Assembly: GCA_016711085.1 (NCBI GenBank)
Contig: JADJTR010000003.1
Coordinates: 186,001 to 250,000 of the forward strand
DNA length: 64,000 nt
Origin: Phyllobacteriaceae bacterium
GTDB lineage: Bacteria; Pseudomonadota; Alphaproteobacteria; Rhizobiales; Rhizobiaceae
Direction of reading: 5' to 3'
Within the stretch, counting starts at the first letter, position 1, and each line of letters begins with the position of its first letter. Shown here piece after piece: positions 11,270 to 21,420 of this stretch. Made by a program: the position numbers and the translations under genes. The notes under the pieces were generated by a model that was given only the letters and a program-made list of their open reading frames with translations, was not told the origin of the DNA and searched no databases.

Positions 11270-11521
11270 ATGGCCTACCGTGCTTTCTCCCTCGTCGCGA
11301 TCTCTCTGGCGCTCGCCGGATGCGCCACCGAAGATGGTCTCTATTCCGAAGGGGTAACCACCCGGGCCGGCAACGCCATGGCCGCCAATACGGTCATGCA
11401 AATGGTCGACCCCTGGCAAGTCGGCGTCGACGAAACCGATTTGCGCACTCCCGCGGACCGCGGCGACGGTGACGGCGATAGCGCCTCGCCGCCGCCTGTC
11501 GCGCCGACGGCGACCCAGTGA
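11270..11521 (+). CDS. Small lipoprotein of the Tad cluster
   Basis: Encodes 83 residues with a clear lipoprotein signal (MAYRAFSLVAISLALAGC, lipobox Cys near residue 18), then a short acidic, Pro-rich tail (GDGDGDSASPPPVAP). It sits where cpaD is usually found, between cpaC and cpaE, but is far shorter than CpaD (around 200 residues), and no CpaD domain is visible. The ATG at 11270 is preceded by AGGAG at suitable spacing. It may be a pilotin-like or reduced CpaD-position protein; this is inference from position. Confidence 0.65.
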   Translation: MAYRAFSLVAISLALAGCATEDGLYSEGVTTRAGNAMAANTVMQMVDPWQVGVDETDLRTPADRGDGDGDSASPPPVAPTATQ

Positions 11522-11548
11522 AGAAGAAGGCCGGGCAGGGGACGCATC

Positions 11549-12755
11549 ATGAGTGAGAACAAGTCAAACCGCAAAGTCGCGCTCGTTTCGACCGACAAGG
11601 CGTTTCCTCCCGGAAACGCGCTCCGCTTTCGCGTCTTCCGACAAGATCGAACCGACCACGATCGAAAAGGCCTTGCCCGATCTGCGCGGCGAGTTGCATG
11701 AATCCGATTTCGGCGCGGTCATCATCGACATGGACGCGGCGCATCTCGAGGAAATTGATGCGCTACGCCGCGAAATGCGCCGGCTGGAGGGTCGCGTTCC
11801 CGTCGTTGTCGTGACCAACGAATTCAACGCCGGCGCGGCGCGCATGCTGGTCCAGCTTCAGGTCGCCGATTTCCTGGTCAAACCCGTGACCACAGCCGAT
11901 CTGGTTCGCTCCTGCCTACGCGCCCTTCAAGGCACGGCGCGGGAAGACAACACCGAGTCCCAGATTTACACGTTCATGCCGGCGGCCGGCGGCGTCGGCA
12001 ACACGACGCTGGCGCTGCAAACGGCTTGGCAATTGCACAATTCGGCGACGCGCCGTTCGTCCACATGCGTCGTCGATCTCAACCTGCAACAGGGCGCCTG
12101 CGCGGAATACCTCGATCTTGAGGCGCGTTTCGACATCGCCGAGGTCGAAAACCAGCCGGAACGTCTCGATCGCCAGCTTCTCGACGTCATGTTGTCCAAG
12201 CACAAGAGCGGCGTCTACGTGCTGGCGGCGCCTCAACAACCGACGGAATTGCGGTCGTTCAACACCGACGTCGTTGTGCGCATGCTCGATCTCGTTTCGG
12301 CCTATTTCGACAATGTCGTCATCGACATGCCGCGCACCTGGTTCCCGTGGACCGAGACGGTGTTGCTCGGCACCAACAGGCTGTTCATCGTCACCGAAAT
12401 GACGGTCCCGTGCCTGCGCCATACGCAGCGCATCATCCAGGCGATCAACGAAACGGTCGGCAAGGAAGTCAGACCGAACGTGATTGTCAACCGGTTCGAA
12501 AAGCGCATGTTCGAAACGGGAGTCAAGCAGGCCGATGTCGAGGATATCCTCGGCGAACATTTCGTCGGCGGCATTTCCAACAATTACCGACTGGTCCGCC
12601 AGGCGGTCGATCGCGGCGTGCCGCTGGCCGATATCGATCCCGACGCCAATGTCATCCACGACCTCAAGCGCATCATTCTGCCGGAAGAAGCCGAGGCGCA
12701 GCCGAAGAAGAAATCCGGCCTCCTGTCGCTGTCGCTGTTTCGCAAGGCCGGGTGA
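11549..12755 (+). CDS. cpaE: Pilus assembly ATPase CpaE (MinD/ParA-like), frameshifted near its start
   Basis: CpaE/TadZ localises the Tad machine. An N-terminal atypical receiver domain (EVDALRR-like region, VPVVVVTNEFNAGAARMLVQLQVADFLVKP) is followed by a MinD/ParA-type domain with a degenerate P-loop (MPAAGGVGNTTLALQTAW). The expected start, MSENKSNRKVALVSTDKAF, is encoded from ATG 11549, but the remainder (ETRSAFASSDKIEPTTIEKALPDL onward) is in another frame. The break is at 11603-11611 and is explained by one extra base. In the P-loop the usual lysine is replaced (G-V-G-N-T-T), as in many TadZ proteins. The stop precedes cpaF by four bases. Confidence 0.85.
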
Positions 12756-12759
12756 GGTC

Positions 12760-14187
12760 ATGACCAGCCGTTTCACCGTCCTTTCCCGCCGCGGTCACGA
12801 ACCGGTCGCCGCGCCGGCGCCGGCGCCTGCCGAAAAGGGCGTTGGCCATGTCATCCCGGTCACGCGACCGGCGGTGTCGCCCGAAGCGCCCAAGGCCGAC
12901 TCCTCGAAAGCCAACAATCGCGTCTTAGACGCCCGCGTGCGCCTGCATCGCATGCTGATCGAGGAGATCAACCTCGTGGCGCTGGAGCGATTGCCGGCGG
13001 ATGAAATGCGCCGCCAGGTCCAGGAATTCGTCGGCGAAAAGGTGCGCGGCGAACGTCTGGCGCTAAACGTGGCGGAACTGGAATCCCTGGTCGACGACAT
13101 CGTCGACGAGATGATCGGCCTCGGCCCGCTCGAACCGCTGCTGAAGGATCCGGAAATCTCCGACATCCTCATCAACGGCCCCAACAATTGCTTCATCGAA
13201 AAGAAGGGCAAGCTGCAGCAAGTGCAGATTCCCTTCAAGGACGAGTCGCATTTGTTGCGCATCGTCAACAAGATCGTCGCCGCGGTCGGACGGCGAATCG
13301 ATGAATCGCAGCCGATGTGCGATGCGCGCATGATCGACGGATCGCGTTTCAACGCCGCGATCCGGCCCGTCGGCGTCGACGGGCCGCTGATTTCGATCCG
13401 CAAGTTTTCCAAGAACAAACTGTCGCTCGACCGCCTCGTCGAATTCGGAGCGTTGACCCGGCCGATGGCGGAAGTTCTCGCCGCCGCCGTTCATGCCCGC
13501 AAGACGACGATTATTTCGGGCGGCACCGGCACCGGCAAGACGACGATGCTCAACGCCTTGTCGGCTTTCATTCCGGAAGACGAACGCCTCATCACCATCG
13601 AAGACGCGGCGGAACTGCAATTGCAGCAGCCGCACGTGGCGCGCATGGAAACGCGGCCGGCCAACATCGAAGGCTCCGGCGAAATCCGCCAGCGCGATTT
13701 GGTCAAGAACGCGCTGCGCATGCGCCCCGACCGGGTGATCCTCGGCGAATGCCGTGGCGAGGAGGCCTTCGACATGCTGCAGGCGATGAATACCGGTCAC
13801 GAAGGGTCGATGGCGACCATTCACGCCAACACGCCGCGCGACTCGATCGCCCGTCTCGAACAAATGCTCGGCATGACCGGCATGCCGATGACGGTGCAGT
13901 CGATCCGCAGCCAGATTTCCTCGGCGATCGATGTCATCGTCCAGCTCACCCGCATGGCTGACGGTCGCCGCAAGGTGACCAGCGTGGCGGAAGTGACCGG
14001 CATGGAAGGCGACGTCATCCAGATGCAGGAAATCTTCAAGTTCGTCCGCACCGGCACCGATCCCGACGGCAAAATCATCGGCCATTTCGAGGCAACCGGC
14101 ATCCGCCCGCGCTGCCTGGAAGACCTCAAGGCGATGGGCATCGAGTTTCCCGGCAAATATTTCGAACCCGGCAAGCCGCAGGAGTAG
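12760..14187 (+). CDS. cpaF: Tad pilus assembly ATPase CpaF
   Basis: A 475-residue type II/IV secretion ATPase (TadA/CpaF) that powers Flp pilus extension. Seen in order: a variable N-terminal tail, a three-helix region, the N-terminal domain (LGPLEPLLKDPEISDILINGP), Walker A SGGTGTGKTT near residues 253-262, the Asp box (ITIEDAAELQL), Walker B (RVILGECRGEEAFDMLQAMNTGHEGSMATIHAN) and the His box. The ATG at 12760 follows the cpaE stop closely with a GTGAGG-type ribosome site. All key motifs are intact. Confidence 0.95.
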   Translation: MTSRFTVLSRRGHEPVAAPAPAPAEKGVGHVIPVTRPAVSPEAPKADSSKANNRVLDARVRLHRMLIEEINLVALERLPADEMRRQVQEFVGEKVRGERLALNVAELESLVDDIVDEMIGLGPLEPLLKDPEISDILINGPNNCFIEKKGKLQQVQIPFKDESHLLRIVNKIVAAVGRRIDESQPMCDARMIDGSRFNAAIRPVGVDGPLISIRKFSKNKLSLDRLVEFGALTRPMAEVLAAAVHARKTTIISGGTGTGKTTMLNALSAFIPEDERLITIEDAAELQLQQPHVARMETRPANIEGSGEIRQRDLVKNALRMRPDRVILGECRGEEAFDMLQAMNTGHEGSMATIHANTPRDSIARLEQMLGMTGMPMTVQSIRSQISSAIDVIVQLTRMADGRRKVTSVAEVTGMEGDVIQMQEIFKFVRTGTDPDGKIIGHFEATGIRPRCLEDLKAMGIEFPGKYFEPGKPQE

Positions 14188-14193
14188 GCGGTC

Positions 14194-15156
14194 ATGCCTG
14201 AAATAAGCGCCATCTGGGTGATCTACGCGGCGATCGCACTTGCCGCGATCCTGTTCGCCGAGGGCATTTTCCTGCTGTTCACCAGCCGCAACGACGAGCG
14301 CGAGACGCTCAATCGGCGCATGCGGCTGCAGTCGCAGAAACTGTCGCAGGAACAGGTGCTTATCCAGTTGCGCAAGGAGCGTGGCCTGGAAGGCAGCTCG
14401 GCTTTCATGCCGTCGGAGATATTGCGGAAACTGCGGGCCCAGTCCGGCATGACCATGCCGTTGCCGCGTTTCGCCTCGATCACCACACTGATTTCCGCCG
14501 GCGCCGGTTTTGCGATCTACTGGTTCGGCCCCGGCTTGTTGCCGGGTTTGATCGGCTTTCTCTTCCTGACCGTGGTGCTTCCGGTGCAAACGCTGCGGTT
14601 CCTGCGCAAACGTCGTCACTCGCGTTTCGGCTTGCAACTGCCCGAAGCGCTCGAGCTGATCACGCGAAGCCTCAAAGCCGGGCATCCGGTGCCTGTCGCC
14701 ATCGCCATGGTTTCGCGGGAAATGCCGGATCCGATCGGTTCCGAGTTCGGCATGGTCGCCGACGAGGTCACCTACGGCTCCGATCTCGTTTCGGCGCTGA
14801 ACGCGATGTTCCATCGCGTCGGGCATGAGGATTTGCCATTGTTCGTCACCGCCGTGTCGATCCAGTCCTCCACCGGCGGCAATCTGCGCGAAATCCTCGA
14901 CGGCCTGTCGGCGACCATCCGCGAACGCGGCAAGCTGCGACGCAAGGTGAGGGCCATTTCCACAGAAGGTCGACTGTCGGCCTATATCCTGACCGCGGTG
15001 CCGGCGCTGTTCGCCGCCGCCATCACCCTGTTCACGCCGTCCTTTTACGGCGAAGTGCTCGACGAATCCCTGACATGGTTCCTGATCGGCGGGGCGCTGA
15101 CCTTGCTCGCGATCGGCAACGCAATCATGTTCAAGATGGCGACATTCAAATACTGA
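14194..15156 (+). CDS. tadB: Tad pilus inner-membrane platform protein TadB
   Basis: A 320-residue type II secretion system F-domain protein. Membrane helices lie near residues 8-28, 94-130 and at the C-terminus. The GspF domain has the usual core (LPEALELITRSLKAGHPVPVAIAMVSREMPDPIGSEF and GGNLREILDGLSATIRER). With TadC it forms the cytoplasmic-membrane platform turned by CpaF. It starts six bases after the cpaF stop and ends one base before tadC. Confidence 0.9.
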   Translation: MPEISAIWVIYAAIALAAILFAEGIFLLFTSRNDERETLNRRMRLQSQKLSQEQVLIQLRKERGLEGSSAFMPSEILRKLRAQSGMTMPLPRFASITTLISAGAGFAIYWFGPGLLPGLIGFLFLTVVLPVQTLRFLRKRRHSRFGLQLPEALELITRSLKAGHPVPVAIAMVSREMPDPIGSEFGMVADEVTYGSDLVSALNAMFHRVGHEDLPLFVTAVSIQSSTGGNLREILDGLSATIRERGKLRRKVRAISTEGRLSAYILTAVPALFAAAITLFTPSFYGEVLDESLTWFLIGGALTLLAIGNAIMFKMATFKY

Positions 15157-15157
15157 C

Positions 15158-16117
15158 ATGAACACGCTCTCGATCATTCACGCCGCCGTTTCTTCCCTGC
15201 CGCTCGGGGCGATCGCGATTGCCCTCCTGCTCGCCGGCGGCGCGGCGATGGCCTGGCCGGCGATCGCGAATGTCGGCGTTCGAACCGAAACGAAGAGGCG
15301 GTTGAGGGTCGAGGCGCCTCCGGTCGTCGGAGAGGTCCCGCAGGCGCGGGCCAGCAACGTCGACATCCGCGAGAAGGCCAAGCGGGCGGCTCAGGAATTC
15401 TACCTGCGTGCCGACGCCGAGAGCGTCGCGCGCCTGCGGTTGAAACTGATCCAGGCGGGCTACATGGAGCCGGGGGCTGTCGGTGCGTTCTTTGTCGCCC
15501 GCATCGCGTCGTTCATCGTCCTGGCGTTGGCGGCTTTCACCATCGTCAAGGTTTTCGGGTCGACGGATTCGGGCATGGCCGGCTGGATGTTGATCTTGTT
15601 TGGCGGCGGCGCCGGGTATTTTCTGCCGATTTTCGTCCTGTCCAGCCAGGTGCGGAAGCGGCATCGCGAATACCGCAACGGCTTTCCGGACTTCATGGAT
15701 CTGATGGTCGTTTGTTCCGATGCGGGCATGAGCATGGAGGCGGCGATCGAGCGTGTTTCGCGGGAAATCGGCGTGTCCTACCCGGCGCTGGCGGATAATC
15801 TACGCCTCGTGTCCATCGAGCTACGCGCCGGCCGCGGGCTCGATGACGCCCTCAAATCCCTGGCCGACCGGCTGAGCCTGGACGAGGTGCGCTCGTTCGC
15901 GACGCTGTTGCAGCAATCGCGCGAACTCGGCACCAGCCTGTCTGGCGCGCTCAGGGTTTTTTCCGACGAAATGCGCCACAAGCGCATGTCGCTGGCGGAA
16001 GAAAAGGCCCATGCGCTGCCTGCCAAAATGAGCGTGCCGGTGACCATGTGCATCCTTCCGGTCATCCTGCTGGTCGCGGTCATTCCAATCATCGTCAAAC
16101 TGTCCGGCGGCGACTGA
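15158..16117 (+). CDS. tadC: Tad pilus inner-membrane platform protein TadC
   Basis: A 319-residue second GspF-domain protein of the Tad platform. It has N-terminal and central helices (residues about 15-35 and 112-165). The F domain reads FPDFMDLMVVCSDAGMSMEAAIERVSREIG, with the conserved hydrophobic C-terminus (MSVPVTMCILPVILLVAVIPIIVKL). It follows tadB by one base. This is the last gene of the contiguous cpa/tad block before a gap and tadD. Confidence 0.9.
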   Translation: MNTLSIIHAAVSSLPLGAIAIALLLAGGAAMAWPAIANVGVRTETKRRLRVEAPPVVGEVPQARASNVDIREKAKRAAQEFYLRADAESVARLRLKLIQAGYMEPGAVGAFFVARIASFIVLALAAFTIVKVFGSTDSGMAGWMLILFGGGAGYFLPIFVLSSQVRKRHREYRNGFPDFMDLMVVCSDAGMSMEAAIERVSREIGVSYPALADNLRLVSIELRAGRGLDDALKSLADRLSLDEVRSFATLLQQSRELGTSLSGALRVFSDEMRHKRMSLAEEKAHALPAKMSVPVTMCILPVILLVAVIPIIVKLSGGD

Positions 16118-16247
16118 GCCGCGTTCAGTTAACAACCGGCAAACAACGAACTGAATTTTAAAGATATTTCCGCACCGAACCTTAAACCGAGGCTGCTAGC
16201 TTGTCGCCATAACGACCCGGATCAACCGGGCGGATGGGACAGGGCAA

Positions 16248-16715
16248 ATGCGTAAGAGCGTCATTCGATTCGCGTTCGCGGCCACGGCCGTGCTTTTCCT
16301 CTCGGGCTGCCAGACCGCGTCGGTCGACGCAACCAAAACGACGGCGATCAAACCGGTCGCGGCCGATGTTTCCGCCGCCGATCGCAAGGCCGGCAAGGCG
16401 CAATTCCGTAACGCCAATTTCGGCCTCGCCGAAAAGCACTTCCGCAAGGCGGTGGAGCTGCGCAGCGACGACGGCGAATCGTGGATGGGGCTTGCCGCCG
16501 CCTATGACCAGCTTGGCCGTTTCGATTTCGCTGATCGCGCCTATGACCAGTTGCTGAAGGTCGAGGGTCGCAAGCCGCAGATCGTCAACAACATGGGATA
16601 CTCCCAGTTGTTGCGCGGCAACAAGAAAAAGGCCCGCCAATTGCTGGCCGAAGCCAAGTCCGGCCTCGGCGCCGATCCGGTTGTCGAGGCGAACCTGGCG
16701 CTCCTGCGCAAATAG
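16248..16715 (+). CDS. tadD: TadD-like TPR lipoprotein
   Basis: A 155-residue lipoprotein with lipobox FLSGC (Cys near residue 20) and TPR-like helical repeats (KAQFRNANFGLAEKHFRKAVELRSDDGESWMGLAAAYDQLGRFDFADRAYDQLL and a following unit). TadD proteins of the Tad system have this form. A gap of 130 bases with AT-rich patches (16141-16190) separates it from tadC, so it may have its own promoter. No flp pilin, cpaA prepilin peptidase or tadE/F/G gene is in the window. Confidence 0.8.
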   Translation: MRKSVIRFAFAATAVLFLSGCQTASVDATKTTAIKPVAADVSAADRKAGKAQFRNANFGLAEKHFRKAVELRSDDGESWMGLAAAYDQLGRFDFADRAYDQLLKVEGRKPQIVNNMGYSQLLRGNKKKARQLLAEAKSGLGADPVVEANLALLRK

Positions 16716-16744
16716 ATCGGCATCTTTCCGGCCCGGCGACCGGC

Positions 16745-19557
16745 CTATTGCGCTGCTTCGGCGTAATCGCCAAGCGGCGGGCAGGCGCAGACCAGATTGC
16801 GGTCGCCGTGAACGTTGTCGATGCGGGCGACCGGCGGCCAGTATTTCGCCGCCGCATCGACGCCCGGCGGAAAAGCCGCCTCGCGCCGCGAATAGGAATG
16901 CGCCCAATCGTCGGCGAGCGTGTCGGCGGCGCTGTGCGGCGCATTGACCAACGGATTGTCACTCCTCGGCCACTCACCCTTTTCGATTCGCGCCGCCTCC
17001 GCCGCCATCGCCAGCATGGCGTCGCAGAACCGGTCGAGTTCGGCTTTCGGCTCCGACTCGGTCGGCTCGACCATCAGCGTTCCGGCCACCGGCCAACTCA
17101 TGGTCGGGGCATGAAAGCCGTAGTCCATCAGGCGTTTGGCGAAATCCTCGACGCCGAGGCCGGCGCTTTCCTTGTAGCCGCGGCAATCGAGAATGCACTC
17201 ATGGGCGACCCGGCCGGACTTGCCGCGGTAAAGCACCGGAAAATGTTCGCCAAGGCGTTTGGCGATATAGTTCGCCGACAGGATTGCACTCATCGTCGCC
17301 TGCTTCAGCCCGTTGGCGCCCATCATGCGGATATACATCCAGGTGATGGCAAGAATGGAAGCGGAGCCGTGGGGAGCGGCGGCGACCGCATGGCCGGTTC
17401 CGGCGGCGTCATGTCCCGGCAGGAACGGCTTCAAATGCGCCTTGACGCCGATCGGCCCGACGCCCGGTCCGCCGCCGCCATGGGGAATGGCGAAGGTCTT
17501 GTGCAGGTTCATGTGGCAGACATCGGCGCCGATGTCGCCCGGCCGGGCGAGCCCGACAAGGGCATTCAGATTGGCGCCGTCGAGATAGACCTGCCCGCCA
17601 TGGGCGTGAACGATGCGTGCAATCTCGACAATGCCTTCCTCGAACACGCCATGGGTCGAGGGGTAGGTGATCATCAACGCCGACAGGCGATCGGCGTTGG
17701 CCTTCGCCTTGGCGGCGAGATCGGCAAGGTCGACATCGCCGTTTTCGGTGCAGGCGACGACCACAACCTTCATGCCGGCCATGGCGGCGCTCGCCGGATT
17801 GGTGCCGTGGGCGGAAGAGGGGATCAGGCAGACATCGCGGCCATGGTCGCCGCGCGACGCATGATAGCGACGAATCGACAGCAGACCGGCATACTCACCC
17901 TGGCTGCCGGCGTTCGGCTGCAGCGACACGGCGTCAAAGCCGGTGATCTCGCCCAGCCAGCTTCAAGATCCGCGATCATCCTGGCGTAGCCCTCCGTGTG
18001 CGCGGCCGGGGCGAAAGGGATGCATGTTGGCGATTTCCGGCCAGGAAACCGGCATCATCTCGGCGGCCGCGTTGAGCTTCATCGTGCACGAGCCGAGCGG
18101 AATCATGGCGCGATCGAGCGCCAGATCCTTGTCGGCGAGCTTGCGCAGGAATCGCATCATCGCCGTTTCGGATCGGTTTTCGTGAAAAGCCGGTTGGGTG
18201 AGGAATTCGCCGCCGCGCGGCGAGCCGGGCAGGGTGCGCGCCGCGTCGGCGGGAACCGGTGCGCCAAACAGGGCGCAAAGCGCAGCGAGGTCGGCTTCGG
18301 TCGATGTTTCGTCGAAGGCGATGGATATCCGTCCGCCGTCCATGCGGCGCAAAAGGCGGCCGTCGCGTTCGGCCGCGGCGGCGATGTCATCGGCCTTGGC
18401 GCCAGCCGCCACCGTCACCGCGTCGAAGAAGGCCTCGCCCTCGAGGCTAAAGCCTTGGGCGGCGAGCGCGGCGGCGAAACGGGTCGCCAAACGATGAATG
18501 CGCTCCGCGATGCCGGCAAGCCCGTCCGGTCCGTGCCAGATGGCGTAGGCTGCGGCCATGTTGGCAAGCAGGGCCTGCGCTGTGCAGATGTTGGACGTCG
18601 CCTTGTCGCGGCGAATATGCTGTTCGCGGGTTTGCAGCGCAAGGCGATATCCCGGGCGACCCTTGGCGTCGATCGATTGGCCGACAAGCCGTCCCGGCAT
18701 CAGGCGCGTCAGCGGTTCTGAAACCGCGAGATAGGCGGCGTGGGGGCCACCGAACCCCATCGGTACGCCAAATCTCTGCATGGAGCCGCAGGCGATATCG
18801 GCGCCGAGCGTTGCCGGCGCATCGGAGAGGACAAGCGCCAACGGATCGGCGACGAAAATCACCAATGCGCCGGCCGACTTGGCGCCGGCGATGGCGCCGG
18901 AATGGTCGCGATAGACGCCCTCGGTGTCCGGCCAGGGCACGATGAGCGCCGCCGTGCCGCCGTCGACCGGGCCGTGGACGATGTCGAGGCCGAGCGGCTC
19001 GGCGCGGGTGCGATGACATCGAGGGTTTGCGGATGAAGCGCGCCGGCGATGGCGACGCGACGGCGTTTCGATTGATGATGGCGTATGGCGACGCCAATGG
19101 CCTCGGCCGCGGCCGTCGCCTCGTCGAGCAGCGAAGCGGATGCGATCGGCAGGCCGGTCAATTCCGAGACAAGGGTCTGGAAATCGAACAGCAGCTCCAG
19201 CCGACCCTGGCTGATTTCGGCTTGATAAGGGGTATAGGCCGTGTACCAGGCCGGGTTTTCGAACATGTTGCGCTGGACGACCGGCGGCACGACGACACCA
19301 TGATAGCCTTGCCCGACAAAGCTCTTCGCCACAAAGTTTTTCGCCATCGCGCCGGCCAATTCGGCTAGCGCGTCGGCTTCGCTCGCCGCCTCCGGCAACG
19401 CCAAGGGCCGTTTGAGGCGGATCGCCGGCGGTACGGTCTCGTCGATCAGCGCTTCGATCGAGCCGGCGCCAATGGCCCGCAGCATCGCGGCTTCGTCTGT
19501 CGGCGAGGGTCCGATGTGGCGGGCGGAAAAACGTGCGGTGTCGGCCATCGGGTTCAT
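16745..19557 (-). CDS. gcvP: Glycine dehydrogenase (P protein of the glycine cleavage system), with three frameshifts
   Basis: GcvP decarboxylates glycine through PLP and passes aminomethyl to GcvH. The gene is in three readable pieces: an N-terminal part from 19557 (FSARHIGPSPTDEAAMLRAIG), a middle part (18940-17963, with YRLALQTREQHIRRDKATSNICTAQALLANMAA), and a C-terminal part (17929-16745, with SSAHGTNPASAAMAGM and MNLHKTFAIPHGGGGPGVGPIGV, which holds the PLP lysine). Indels near 19008-19014, 18005-18013 and 17959-17962 split them; the last two cancel, since both flanking pieces are in the same frame. Repaired length is about 935 residues, normal for GcvP. The start ATG overlaps the gcvH stop. 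Sequence error is likelier than decay. Confidence 0.88.
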
Positions 19558-19922
19558 CCCACCATGGCGTTGTAGGCGGCCTCGTCCATCAGACCGGCGA
19601 GATCGCCGGCATCAGCCAGCGACATTTTCCACAACCAGCCACCGTCCATCGGGTCCAGATTGATGAGGCCGGGTTGGTCGCGCAGCGCGGCGTTGACCTC
19701 GTTCACCGTCCCGGCGACAGGGGCATAGACGTCAGACGCGGCCTTGACCGACTCCACCACCACCGCCGCGTCGCCCTTGGCGAGCGCGCGACCGGCTTCC
19801 GGCAGATCGACGAAGACAAGATCGCCCAATTGTTCCTGGGCATGGTTGGTGATGCCGACGGTGGCGACGCCATTGTCGACGCGGATCCATTCATGGTCTT
19901 CGGTGAAATAGAGCGCGGTCAT
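19554..19922 (-). CDS. gcvH: Glycine cleavage system H protein
   Basis: A 122-residue lipoyl carrier that shuttles the aminomethyl group between the P, T and L proteins. The lipoylated lysine is Lys60 in VVVESVKAASDVYAPV. The N-terminus MTALYFTEDHEWIRVD is typical and fixes the start at 19922; a longer frame upstream to 20375 is a shadow of gcvT. The stop overlaps the gcvP start (ATGA), so the two are coupled. Confidence 0.96.
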   Translation of the reverse strand: MTALYFTEDHEWIRVDNGVATVGITNHAQEQLGDLVFVDLPEAGRALAKGDAAVVVESVKAASDVYAPVAGTVNEVNAALRDQPGLINLDPMDGGWLWKMSLADAGDLAGLMDEAAYNAMVG

Positions 19923-19927
19923 GATCT

Positions 19928-21028
19928 TCAGCCTTTGCGATAGCGGTGAGGGACGAAGGGCAGGGGATGGATGGATATCGGCAGTTTCTGGCCGCGCACC
20001 TCGGCGAAGAGCGGCGCGTCGCCGGGATGGGCGCGATCGACATAACCCATCGCGACGGGATGGCCGGCGCTCGGCCCGAACCCGCCCGACGTTACCCGAC
20101 CGACGATCTGGCCTTCGCCATCCAGCAATGGCGCTCCGTCGCGCACCGGCTGCCGGCCTTCCGGCTTGAGGCCGACCCGCCGGGTTTTGGCGCCATCCGC
20201 CAACCGCTTCGCCAGGGCGCCGGCGCCGACAAAGGCGCCTGCCTCGCGAATGGATTTGGCGATTGCCCACATCAAGCCGGCCTCGACAGGGGTCAGAGTC
20301 GGGTCGATGTCGTGTCCGGGCAGGCAAAGGCCGGCCTCGAGGCGGAGGGAATCGCGGGCGGCAAGGCCGATCCATTGCACGCGATCGTCGGCAAGCAATC
20401 GCTTAGCCAGCGCGCGCGCCGCCCGTTCAGGCAAACCGAGTTCGAACCCGTCCTCGCCGGTGTAGCCGGACCGGGTCATGAAAATCGACGGCGCCGGCTC
20501 GCCGCCGGTCATGAAAGTCAGGCCGGAAACATCGAAACCGGCCTGTTCGAGCACGGCTTCGGCCAGCCGGCCCTGCAAGGCCAGAAAAACCCGGTCGAGC
20601 GGTTCGATCGTCACGGCATGACCGGCGGCGCGGCGGTGGAACTCGGCGATGTCGTTGGCGGCGTTGCCGGCATTGGCGACGACCATGTAGCGCTGGTCAG
20701 CGAGCCGCGTGACGATGAGATCGTCGAGAATGCCGGCGTCGTCGGCGAGCAGGAAGGTGTATTTCGACTTGCCGATGTCAAGCGCCGCGGCGTCGAGCGG
20801 GCAGGCGGCCGAGAGGAACTCGGCCGCGCCTTCGCCATGCACGGCGATCAGCTTCATGTGCGAAATATCGAACAGGCCGGCTTTTTCGCGCGTGTGCTGA
20901 TGTTCCTTCAGCACGCCAAGCGGATAGGTGATCGGCATGTTCCAGCCGGCGAAACCGCCAAATCTGGCGTTGGCGCCGACATGCAGATCGTCCAGCGGTA
21001 AACGGGCAAGAGCCTCCGGGCCGGTCAT
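19928..21028 (-). CDS. gcvT: Aminomethyltransferase (T protein of the glycine cleavage system)
   Basis: A 366-residue folate-dependent enzyme that releases ammonia and forms 5,10-methylene-tetrahydrofolate from the H-protein intermediate. Motifs include FAGWNMPITYPLGVLKEHQHTREKAGLFDISHM near the start, TRSGYTGEDGFEL and LGLAARDSLRLEAGLCLPGHDID-like sequence (here QWIGLAARDSLRLEAGLCL), and a C-terminal SGGFGPSAGHPVAMGYV. The ATG at 21028 follows a GGAG site. It is the first gene of gcvT-H-P, about 50 bases downstream of a glycine riboswitch. Confidence 0.95.
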   Translation of the reverse strand: MTGPEALARLPLDDLHVGANARFGGFAGWNMPITYPLGVLKEHQHTREKAGLFDISHMKLIAVHGEGAAEFLSAACPLDAAALDIGKSKYTFLLADDAGILDDLIVTRLADQRYMVVANAGNAANDIAEFHRRAAGHAVTIEPLDRVFLALQGRLAEAVLEQAGFDVSGLTFMTGGEPAPSIFMTRSGYTGEDGFELGLPERAARALAKRLLADDRVQWIGLAARDSLRLEAGLCLPGHDIDPTLTPVEAGLMWAIAKSIREAGAFVGAGALAKRLADGAKTRRVGLKPEGRQPVRDGAPLLDGEGQIVGRVTSGGFGPSAGHPVAMGYVDRAHPGDAPLFAEVRGQKLPISIHPLPFVPHRYRKG

Positions 21029-21077
21029 GGCTTCTCCAGGTCGCACGTTGGGCGGAGTCCGTCTCCGCTTTTGACGT

Positions 21078-21256
21078 GCCCCTCTGTCTGAAGCCTGAGA
21101 GACTCGCGCGGCCGGAACCCTGTCGGCGGCGCTTACACCTTCGGCGCGGGGTTTCCCCCGACTTTCCAGAGCGTCGTTTCCCGTTCGCGGTTCTTTTGCC
21201 TGAGAGATTTCGGGCGATTTCCCCTTCGGCGGCCGTTTCCGGCTCTCTCCGCGAAC
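21078..21256 (-). promoter_or_regulatory. Tandem glycine riboswitch ahead of gcvTHP
   Basis: Read on the minus strand, the segment begins GGAGAGAGCCGG, then CGCCGAAGGGGAAA, TCTCTCAGGCAAAAGAACCG and CGCTCTGGAAAG. A second unit follows, with GCGCCGAAGGTGTAAGCGCC and TCTCTCAGGC, ending CAGACAGAGGGG. These are the signature segments of the two-aptamer glycine riboswitch in alphaproteobacteria, where glycine turns on the cleavage operon. The end lies about 50 bases before the gcvT start. Confidence 0.93.
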
Positions 21257-21330
21257 GATCGGGCCATTCGCGACCCAGACGACTCATTGGTAGTCGTTCG
21301 CCGCGGCAATGTCACGTCCATCCATCTTTT

Positions 21331-21359
21331 CTTCACCAATCCGCTTAGGCGAATGTCAA
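21331..21359 (-). promoter_or_regulatory. Candidate promoter for the gcv riboswitch transcript
   Basis: On the minus strand TTGACA (21354-21359) is a perfect -35 box, followed after 17-18 bases by a weak -10 candidate, GTGAAG/TGAAGA (21330-21336). It lies about 80 bases before the first riboswitch helix. Confidence 0.4.
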
Positions 21360-21420
21360 AGCCTGTGTGTCATGGTCGTCGCTCGAGACGCCGGCTTGCG
21401 GCAGGGACGGGGATTCAATC

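Noticed and set aside
13063..15177. A 704-codon minus-strand frame opposite cpaF and tadB
   Set aside because: Antisense shadow of conserved Tad genes.
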